Shown here: positions 7,086 through 11,557 of the stretch, in pieces | Numbering within the stretch: position 1 is the first letter of the stretch | How the letters are laid out: each line of letters opens with the position of its first letter | Source of the DNA: a bacterium | Lineage (GTDB): Bacteria; Hydrogenedentota; Hydrogenedentia; Hydrogenedentiales; SLHB01 | NCBI GenBank assembly: GCA_024231375.1 | Contig: JAAEQP010000791.1 | Span: forward strand, 1-11,557 | Reading direction: 5' to 3' | Length of the DNA: 11,557 bases | The notes under the pieces: generated by a model | What the model was told of the DNA's origin: nothing | The model's database searches: none | What the model saw: the letters and a program-made list of their open reading frames with translations, nothing else | Translations under genes and position numbers: made by a program

Positions 7086-7685
7086 ATGGTTTACCGCTTG
7101 AGCGCGGTAGAGCGAACAGATGAGCAACTGATGGCTCTTCTCTGCGATGGGGAGCAAGAAGCCCTCGCGGACTTGGTGCGCCGCTATCAGAACGACATCA
7201 TTCGCTTTTGCCTGCATTACTTGAGGGATGTTGATTGGGCACGCGAGATGGCTCAGGAAACGTTCATCCGCGTTTACGCGGCCAGGGGGCGTTTCGACCA
7301 GAGTCGGCGATTCCGGCCCTGGGTCCTATGTATTGCCCGCAACCTCTGCCTCAACGAACTCAAGCGCAAGAAAACCGTTCCTATGCAGTCGCTCGAGGAG
7401 TATGCGAGCAGTGCCCGGGCCGATTCCGGCGAAGTGTTCCAATCGGCCGAGGACAGCCCCGACCGCCAGTTGATGACGTCGGAGCGGCACGAATTGCTCG
7501 CCGAAGCGTTGGACTCACTCGACGAGGAGTCCCGCGAAATAGTTAAATTGAGGTTTTTCAACCGGTTGCAGGCCCGCGAGATCGCTGAGATCGTGGATAG
7601 CACGGAAGGCGCCATCCGCACGCGGCTGCACCGAATTTTGAAGTCCTTGCGCGCCGGTTATGGCGAACGCAGGCACGATTTGTAA
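7086..7685 (+). CDS. ECF-type RNA polymerase sigma factor
   Basis: A 199-residue sigma-70-family factor of the extracytoplasmic-function class, with only regions 2 and 4. Region 2 spans about residues 25-95: LVRRYQNDIIRFCLHYLRD, the AQETFIRVY helix, and FRPWVLCIARNLCLNELKRK, which binds -10 DNA. After a linker, region 4 at about 133-190 contains LDSLDEESREIVKLRFFN and the helix-turn-helix REIAEIVDSTEGAIRTRLHR for -35 recognition. The ATG at 7086 is chosen; a TTG at 7077 would add three residues, and neither has a clear Shine-Dalgarno sequence, so initiation may be weak. The stop codon is one base before the next ATG, so the sigma factor and the membrane protein after it are almost certainly co-translated as a sigma/anti-sigma pair. 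Confidence 0.92.
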   Translation: MVYRLSAVERTDEQLMALLCDGEQEALADLVRRYQNDIIRFCLHYLRDVDWAREMAQETFIRVYAARGRFDQSRRFRPWVLCIARNLCLNELKRKKTVPMQSLEEYASSARADSGEVFQSAEDSPDRQLMTSERHELLAEALDSLDEESREIVKLRFFNRLQAREIAEIVDSTEGAIRTRLHRILKSLRAGYGERRHDL

Positions 7686-7686
7686 T

Positions 7687-9528
7687 ATGACCAACTGGGA
7701 CACATACGACCGGGAATCGCCCGAGCATCAGGCCGAACTGCTCGCCTATGCCGAAGGGCGGCTCCATGCCGACGCGGCCGCGCGCATCGAGCGGCTCCTG
7801 GCAACGTCGGAAGCCTGCCGCGACGACCTTGCATGGCTGAAGGCGATCCACGCCGACCTCACCGCCATGGGCGACGCCGAAGCCGTCACCGCCCCTCACG
7901 TCGACTTGGTCGACGGGGTCATGGCCGCCGTGGCTGCCCCCGATGCGGCACCCGACACCGAGGATCTGCTGGCCTATCTCGATGGGTCTCTGGAACGCGC
8001 CGACTCCCTGCGCGTGTCCCGCTATGTTGAGTCCTCCGATGAAACCCGTGAAGAACTCCACTGGCTGACGGCCGTCCATCGGGTTCTGACCGAATTGGGC
8101 GCCACCGCCGAGGCCCACATCGGAGACATCGACCTGGTCGACTCAGTGATGTCGGCCGTGTCGCGTGCGACTACCCCCGGGAAGGTCGTCTCCATCGACG
8201 CAGCCCACGTGAAACGCCGCGCCGCCCTGCGCTGGGCGAGCGTTGCGGCCGCTGCCCTCCTGCTGATCGCAGGTGGACTGACGGCGTGGAACACCTGGCA
8301 CGGCGACGATGCCTCCGGCCCCGTCCGGATCGTACAGACACCGGATGATCCAGATGTTGATGGGCCCGCCGTGCCCGACGCCGGACCGGGCGATCAACTG
8401 GCCGCCAGCAAGCAACTCCTTGACGATCAAATCAAGCGCCTTGCCAGCATCGCGCCCGTGCGACCGGAATCAGACGGCATCGAAGCCATCGCGCCGCCCG
8501 ACATCGCCCTGCTGAAAACCGACGACATCGTGGAGGCCCGGCGCAATGCCGCGGAAGACCCCAACGGTTGGGCCAAACTGCTCCAGTGGGCATCCTTGAC
8601 ACCCGAGCAGGCCGCCACCGTGGCCGAGTCCGCCGATGCGACCCCCGCCGCGGTGGTGGGCGTGGCGGCCGACCTGGCGCCCGACGAAGCGGAAGAGCTG
8701 CTGCTCACCGCCGTGGGCCATTTCCCCGAAGACCCCTACGTCCGGTTTGCCCTCGTGAAGACCACTTCCGTCAGGGAAGCGGGACTTGAGGCATCCGCTC
8801 AGGCTGCCCTGGGGCAGGTGGCCCTGTTGCGACAACTGGACCCCGACAACGCCCTCTCCTACTACCTCGAAGCCAAGTTGCTCCTGGACGCCGGCGATAC
8901 CGAAGGTGCGCTGATGGCCCTGTCCGAAGCGCGCTCCCTCGACGAAGCCAGCGCCTATTCCCTGGAGTCGGCCGCATACCGTAGAGAGGCCCTGGTCAGC
9001 AACGGACTCGAACCCGAAGCAGCCGAACTCCTTGCCGCCTTGACCGCCGGGATGGACGAATACGAGTTTCTCACCGAGCTCGGCAGCGAGTTGCTCGAGT
9101 ATGGCGAAGCCCATTGGGAAGCCGGCGACGTAGACTCGGCGGAAGAGATTTTCGGAGCGGTTCAAACCCTCGGCGAACAACTCGAAGAAGGCGCCGTCCT
9201 GCTCCAGGAACAACTTGCCGCCCTCGACATCGAGCGCGCCGCCATCGAAATGCTCGAAGGCCTCTACATCGCCATCGAGTCCGTCGAAGGCATCGAAACC
9301 CTCACCGCACAGACCATGGAACTCATGGTCGGCCTCGAAAGCATCAGCGAACTCTTCCAGGTGTTGGACACCCTCTTCTTCAGCGAAGGAGACGGCAATT
9401 TCTTCAACATGATCTCCAGCATCATCCTCCAGGAAGGGGACCTCTCCCTCTTCGAACGCCTCGAGCTTTTCGGCGACCGGCTCCAGGAAACCGCCGACGT
9501 CACCACCCCCGCGAACCCCGCCGAATAA
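7687..9528 (+). CDS. Putative transmembrane anti-sigma factor with duplicated N-terminal domain and helical C-terminal region
   Basis: A 613-residue membrane protein starting 1 nt after the sigma-factor stop. Residues 1-178 are cytoplasmic and contain two copies of an anti-sigma-like helical module (17-82 and 93-158; LLAYAEG.../LLAYLDG...). The classic zinc-binding H-x3-C-x2-C is absent; only C44 remains. Residues about 181-201 form one transmembrane helix (LRWASVAAAALLLIAGGLTAW) preceded by KRR, giving an N-in orientation. Then follow an acidic Pro-rich linker (about 205-235) and a long acidic helical region with a TPR-like segment near 385-420 and coiled-coil-like Glu/Leu-rich stretches to the end. 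The context argues that it holds the ECF factor until an envelope signal arrives; that role is inferred. An in-frame ATG at 7660 would overlap the sigma gene; 7687 is preferred. There are no recognisable protease sites. Confidence 0.7.
   Translation: MTNWDTYDRESPEHQAELLAYAEGRLHADAAARIERLLATSEACRDDLAWLKAIHADLTAMGDAEAVTAPHVDLVDGVMAAVAAPDAAPDTEDLLAYLDGSLERADSLRVSRYVESSDETREELHWLTAVHRVLTELGATAEAHIGDIDLVDSVMSAVSRATTPGKVVSIDAAHVKRRAALRWASVAAAALLLIAGGLTAWNTWHGDDASGPVRIVQTPDDPDVDGPAVPDAGPGDQLAASKQLLDDQIKRLASIAPVRPESDGIEAIAPPDIALLKTDDIVEARRNAAEDPNGWAKLLQWASLTPEQAATVAESADATPAAVVGVAADLAPDEAEELLLTAVGHFPEDPYVRFALVKTTSVREAGLEASAQAALGQVALLRQLDPDNALSYYLEAKLLLDAGDTEGALMALSEARSLDEASAYSLESAAYRREALVSNGLEPEAAELLAALTAGMDEYEFLTELGSELLEYGEAHWEAGDVDSAEEIFGAVQTLGEQLEEGAVLLQEQLAALDIERAAIEMLEGLYIAIESVEGIETLTAQTMELMVGLESISELFQVLDTLFFSEGDGNFFNMISSIILQEGDLSLFERLELFGDRLQETADVTTPANPAE
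7735..8160 (+). repeat. Internal 76-codon tandem duplication within the anti-sigma gene
   Basis: Residues 17-82 and 93-158 align without a gap at a constant offset of 76 residues (228 bp). By hand count, 26 of 66 positions are identical, including LLAY, the R-x2-L-x-WL-x-A-x-H core and DLVD-x-VM-x-AV. Nucleotide identity has decayed, so the duplication is old and both copies are kept. Confidence 0.8.
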
Positions 9529-9559
9529 CCCCTCCGAGACCTCCTCTCCCATAGGGGTT
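9527..9559 (+). terminator. Possible weak terminator after the anti-sigma gene
   Basis: AACCCCT (9527-9533, overlapping the TAA stop) and AGGGGTT (9553-9559) are perfect complements, but the loop is 19 nt and no T-run follows. It may end the sigma operon inefficiently. Its right arm touches the -35 element of the next promoter. Confidence 0.3.
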
Positions 9560-9586
9560 GCTTCTGCGCGGAAAATAGTACACAAT
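9558..9586 (+). promoter_or_regulatory. Candidate promoter for the small-peptide cluster
   Basis: TTGCTT (9558-9563) and CACAAT (9581-9586) are separated by exactly 17 nt in a local AT-rich island (GAAAATAGTACACAATATAG) that stands out from its GC-rich surroundings. Matches to consensus are three and four of six. The first peptide start codon is about 130 nt downstream of the expected initiation point. Confidence 0.4.
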
Positions 9587-9655
9587 ATAGCCGACATCCG
9601 TCACTGGTAACGGGTTATGTGCCCCTACCTTGGCGGAACGAAGACGATGGTATGG

Positions 9656-9679
9656 ACTCAGGGTTGCGCAACCCGGAGT
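9656..9679. promoter_or_regulatory. 24-bp palindrome in the leader of the first small peptide gene
   Basis: GGGTTGCGCAACCC (9661-9674) is a perfect 14-bp palindrome. One mismatched pair (A9660/G9675) outwards, ACTC (9656-9659) pairs with GAGT (9676-9679). As DNA it looks like a dimeric-repressor operator; as RNA it would fold into a compact hairpin 27 nt before the Shine-Dalgarno sequence at 9707. Either role is inference. Confidence 0.5.
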
Positions 9680-9722
9680 TGCGTGGTTGAGAGTCAATTG
9701 GAGAAGGGAGGTGAAACGCCTT

Positions 9723-9875
9723 ATGAAGCATGTGAAAGTGCTGACCGCCGAACAGCCCGCGCGCGCCGACCAGGTTGCGTGGGTCGAGCTGAAGAACATC
9801 TTTGGGCCGCTGAAGCTGAGCGCCGATCAAGCGCGCTGGCTCCTTGCACTGATCGACAACAACCTCAGCACCTGA
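9723..9875 (+). CDS. Small peptide 1 (50 aa), unknown function
   Basis: A 50-residue product opening MKHVKVLTAEQPARADQVAW and ending LLALIDNNLST. GGAGGTG (9707-9713) lies 9 nt before the ATG, a strong ribosome site that argues for a real gene. The frame is open upstream to 9630, but nothing supports an earlier start. There is no signal peptide, Cys or transmembrane segment; the second half (LKNIFGPLKLSADQARWLLA) could form amphipathic helices. It shares the opening MKHV-basic-hydrophobic-hydrophobic-T and a proline at position 12 with the next peptide gene, suggesting a common origin or leader. I do not recognise the family. It could be a peptide precursor, a small regulator or a toxin-like protein; none is shown. 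Confidence 0.55.
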   Translation: MKHVKVLTAEQPARADQVAWVELKNIFGPLKLSADQARWLLALIDNNLST

Positions 9876-9931
9876 TTTGTCGTAACCGGTTGACCGGGAG
9901 GAGGCCCCGGGTGCGACGCGGTTGGGGGAAG

Positions 9932-9964
9932 GCAGCAAGTTTTGCTGCTTCCGACCGGGGTCGG
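9932..9964 (+). other. Two adjacent hairpins between small peptide genes 1 and 2
   Basis: GCAGCAA-GTT-TTGCTGC (9932-9948) is followed two bases later by CCGAC-CGGG-GTCGG (9951-9964). Both stems are perfect (7 and 5 pairs). There is no T-run, so a processing site, stabiliser or folded RNA element is as likely as a terminator. TATACT (9983-9988) just downstream resembles a -10 box, but I find no good -35 partner. The rest of 9876-10063 shows nothing else clear. Confidence 0.45.
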
Positions 9965-10063
9965 CCTGCCTCGAATTCCCGATATACTACTGCGACAGGT
10001 GGTTGAAGTCTTTGGCCGCGTTGGCCATTTGGCACTGGGGTGTTTCACGAAAGGGTGGAAATG

Positions 10064-10225
10064 ATGAAGCACGTGCGCATCGTAACGAAGAATCTCCCGA
10101 AGCCGGCTTTCTGGTGGAACTGGTTCGGGCCGACTGGCGAATTGAAGAGTGGTGGCGCCACTTCGTTCAAGGCGGCATTCGTGAACGAGCTCTGGGGCAC
10201 CGTCGGCAGCATCGACCCCCGCTAA
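10064..10225 (+). CDS. Small peptide 2 (53 aa), aromatic-rich, unknown function
   Basis: A 53-residue product opening MKHVRIVTKNLPKPAFWWNW and ending WGTVGSIDPR. AAGGGTGG (10051-10058) is a good ribosome site. ATG codons stand at 10061 and 10064; the second is chosen because it aligns with the openings of its neighbours. After the shared MKHV-R-I-V-T start it has a striking tryptophan cluster (AFWWNWFGPTG), then a Gly/Ser/Thr segment. It is basic near the N-terminus and has no Cys, signal peptide or membrane helix. A W-rich core after a conserved start is compatible with a peptide precursor or a membrane-active peptide, but no modifying enzyme or exporter is seen in the window. I do not recognise the family. 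Confidence 0.6.
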   Translation: MKHVRIVTKNLPKPAFWWNWFGPTGELKSGGATSFKAAFVNELWGTVGSIDPR

Positions 10226-10336
10226 ACGCGGATCGAACTGCAAGTACATTGTGCCGTCGGCTTGGTGCGAGACTCGTTCCTTCCGGCGGGTGTACGACGT
10301 GAACTACGAGCTCTTTCTCAAGGAGGTGTCACGAAA

Positions 10337-10498
10337 ATGAAGCAGATTACAAAACCGCTAGCGGCCTATGAGTTGCCGCAGAATCTGTTGGACATCCGCA
10401 GCTGGACCGACATCATGATGGTGATCGGTCTTGCGCTGGAAACGTTCTTCGATTGGATCTTTGGCGGGTACATCCTGCCCCGCGGCATCTGGAGCTAA
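10337..10498 (+). CDS. Small peptide 3 (53 aa), hydrophobic, unknown function
   Basis: A 53-residue product opening MKQITKPLAAYELPQNLLDI and ending GYILPRGIWS. It has the best ribosome site of the three: GGAGGTG (10322-10328), within AAGGAGGTG, 8 nt before the ATG. Residues about 25-48 (DIMMVIGLALETFFDWIFGGY) are hydrophobic with a few acidic residues, so a membrane-associated helix is possible. It shares MK at the start and a proline at position 14 with its neighbours, but otherwise diverges in protein sequence; its first eight bases, ATGAAGCA, equal those of peptides 1 and 2. It is followed 34 nt later by a strong hairpin terminator. No family is recognised. The stop and ribosome signals make a real gene likely. 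Confidence 0.6.
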   Translation: MKQITKPLAAYELPQNLLDIRSWTDIMMVIGLALETFFDWIFGGYILPRGIWS

Positions 10499-10532
10499 TC
10501 CAACCTGCTGCGTATTCGACCGACGAATGCTT

Positions 10533-10577
10533 GCGAGCCGTAGTGGCCGGATTCCGTCCACTGCGGCTCGCTTTGTT
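10533..10577 (+). terminator. Strong terminator hairpin closing the small-peptide cluster
   Basis: GCGAGCCGTAGTGG (10533-10546) and CCACTGCGGCTCGC (10558-10571) form a 14-pair stem with one T-G wobble, around an 11-nt loop that itself contains CGG-ATT-CCG. TTTGTT (10572-10577) follows. This is the best intrinsic-terminator shape in the window. A smaller ATTCG/CGAAT hairpin precedes it near 10514-10528. The rest of 10578-10694 shows no gene. Confidence 0.7.
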
Positions 10578-10694
10578 CGTATCGTCCCGTCTACCGACCA
10601 GACAGCGCCACAATTACCGGGAACCTTCGCGGGATTCCGTGGATCATCACAAGGGTAAGAACGCATACCAACAACCAACTGAACGGAAACCACT

Positions 10695-11432
10695 GTGGCA
10701 CGTCTCGAATTCGAAAAACGTCTCATTAACCAGATCACCGAGCACCCCGGCTCCCGTCGGCGCATCCCCATCATTGGCCTCGCCGTCGTCGTGGTCCTCG
10801 CCGTCGTCGTGGTCCTCGCCGTCGTTGTGGCCGGCGCCATCTCCGCGGGATCCACCCTCTTCACCCTCGACCGCGCCGCCATCTCCGCCATGGGCCGCAC
10901 ACTCGTCGATGGCCTGTGCCAGGACCCACCCCGCGCCGCATTGGCCGCCTGCAGCGAAGGGACCACCGCCGCACAACTACTCGGTATCGAAGAGGCCCGC
11001 GTCTTCACCTCCCCTCCCGAACGTACCGCCGACTTCGCAGACCGTACCGCGGAACGCTTGGCCCAGCTCACCCAACTTCGCTCCGACCTCACCGAACAAG
11101 GCGTCGACTGGTCCGAGGCCCAACCCCTGGCCTTCGGCGGCGTGCGCGCCCACGTACTCGACCCCGCCCTCATGCGCGAACCCGCCCAAGTCATCATCGG
11201 CGAGATCTACCTATCCAGCGGGGGCAAGGTCTTCGCCGTCGAAGTCTCCGCCTGGCACTGCGGTTCGGCCTACGTCATTGTCGATGTGTGGAATTGGGCC
11301 GCCCTGGACATCGAACCCGACGCCGTCAAGGCACGCGCCCGCGAGAAGTACCAGGAATTCAGAGCCGACTCAGGCAGAACCTCCGACGCCGCCGAGATGA
11401 CCGGCGCCAAGTTCTGCTTCGTGCGGTTCTGA
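10695..11432 (+). CDS. Unrecognised single-pass membrane protein
   Basis: A 245-residue protein I cannot assign. Residues 1-24 are charged and probably cytoplasmic (FEKRLINQITEHPGSRRR). Residues about 25-50 form one very Val-rich transmembrane helix (AVVVVLAVVVVLAVVVAGA), and the remaining ~195 residues would lie outside the cytoplasm. That part has a helical segment (FADRTAERLAQLTQLRSDL) and then a likely beta-rich domain (VIIGEIYLSSGGKVFAVEVS, SAYVIVDVWNW). It contains four cysteines, which might form disulfides. The start is GTG at 10695, the only start codon before the transmembrane helix, with only a weak GGAA upstream. Composition and frame are consistent over the whole length. It follows the small-peptide cluster on the same strand but has a terminator between, so it is probably a separate unit. 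Confidence 0.7.
   Translation: MARLEFEKRLINQITEHPGSRRRIPIIGLAVVVVLAVVVVLAVVVAGAISAGSTLFTLDRAAISAMGRTLVDGLCQDPPRAALAACSEGTTAAQLLGIEEARVFTSPPERTADFADRTAERLAQLTQLRSDLTEQGVDWSEAQPLAFGGVRAHVLDPALMREPAQVIIGEIYLSSGGKVFAVEVSAWHCGSAYVIVDVWNWAALDIEPDAVKARAREKYQEFRADSGRTSDAAEMTGAKFCFVRF
10782..10829 (+). repeat. 18-bp tandem repeat encoding the transmembrane helix
   Basis: GCCGTCGTCGTGGTCCTC occurs twice exactly (10782-10799 and 10800-10817). A third partial copy (10818-10829) differs at one of 12 bases. Each unit encodes AVVVVL, so unit gain or loss would lengthen or shorten the helix by six residues without breaking the frame. Confidence 0.85.
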
Positions 11433-11452
11433 AGACAATCGCCGAGATGCCC

Positions 11453-11557
11453 TCACTCCTCAGCGCGCGCCGCCTTTCCCCGAAGATGAAACTCCCGGCC
11501 GTCGCGCGGACGAACCAGGTACGGACCGGCTTCTTCCCATTCCACCTTCATCTGCGA
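11453..11557 (-). CDS. C-terminal end of an unidentified minus-strand gene (partial)
   Basis: On the minus strand an open frame enters from the window edge and ends at a TGA (11455-11453). The visible 34 residues include QMKVEWEEAGPYLVRPRDGR and end in AARAEE. The mix of charged and beta-prone residues looks like real coding sequence, but too little is visible to name a family. It converges on the membrane-protein gene ending at 11432, with a 20-nt gap and no clear terminator between. Its start lies outside the window. Confidence 0.45.
   Translation of the reverse strand, partial: SQMKVEWEEAGPYLVRPRDGREFHLRGKAARAEE

Noticed and set aside
6967..7101. 44-codon leader frame (MSVKSAMGVMFTT...) overlapping the sigma start
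   Set aside because: AGG lies directly against its ATG, too close for a ribosome site, and the product has no recognisable features; coding is not supported.
8470..9597. 375-codon minus-strand frame with many Phe/Glu/Gly residues
   Set aside because: It is the shadow of the Glu/Leu-rich anti-sigma gene and starts beyond that gene's end without a ribosome site.
9617..10006. 129-codon frame across peptide gene 1
   Set aside because: It crosses the palindrome and the twin hairpins, has no ribosome site, and its composition does not look like protein.
10782..10829. Possible CRISPR-like repeats
   Set aside because: The units are directly adjacent with no spacers, number only two and a part, and lie in a coding frame.
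10358..11197. 279-codon minus-strand frame
   Set aside because: It is antisense to peptide gene 3, the terminator hairpin and the membrane protein; its low-complexity Thr/Ala/Arg run comes from the 18-bp repeat.

Overview
The window is GC-rich and densely coded, and it reads as chromosomal DNA from an uncultured, environmental Gram-negative-type bacterium. A Tat-exported sulfatase, a lipoprotein glycoside hydrolase, a RACo-type corrinoid activator and an ECF sigma/anti-sigma pair with a large extracytoplasmic domain suggest the Planctomycetota/Hydrogenedentota-like world. That placement is inference; no rRNA or other marker gene is present.

Layout. (1) 1-3018, minus strand: a two-gene operon, a radical SAM protein with a C-terminal winged helix (3018-2068) followed 63 nt later by a [2Fe-2S]/ASKHA reductive activator of corrinoid proteins (2004-148). 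A sigma70-like promoter lies at 3088-3116. (2) 3182-3930: a decayed DDE transposase fragment, a short palindromic repeat and a terminator-like hairpin. (3) 3932-6641, plus strand: a tightly spaced pair, a lipoprotein clan GH-A (GH5-like) glycoside hydrolase and a Tat-signal sulfatase, probably acting on a sulfated polysaccharide outside the cytoplasm. (4) 6642-7085: a gene-poor stretch with an antisense remnant that resembles a sulfatase C-terminus, then a candidate promoter with palindromes. (5) 7086-9528: an ECF sigma factor and, 1 nt after its stop codon, a membrane-spanning putative anti-sigma protein. The anti-sigma protein's cytoplasmic domain is a clean internal duplication, and its large outer part is alpha-helical and TPR-like. 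(6) 9558-10577: three consecutive genes for peptides of 50-53 residues, each with its own ribosome binding site and each beginning with the same eight bases, ATGAAGCA. A promoter and a 24-bp palindrome lie before them, paired hairpins lie between the first two, and a strong terminator hairpin follows the third. (7) 10695-11432: an unrecognised single-pass membrane protein whose transmembrane helix is encoded by an 18-bp tandem repeat. (8) 11453-11557: the C-terminal end of a minus-strand gene that runs off the window.

The best candidate for something undescribed is the small-peptide cluster in (6), followed by the duplicated anti-sigma protein in (5). No peptide-modifying enzyme, transporter or known precursor motif was recognised next to the peptides, so no function is claimed. 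No tRNA, rRNA, CRISPR array, complete insertion sequence or origin was found. All motif, residue and spacing statements come from reading the sequence by hand.
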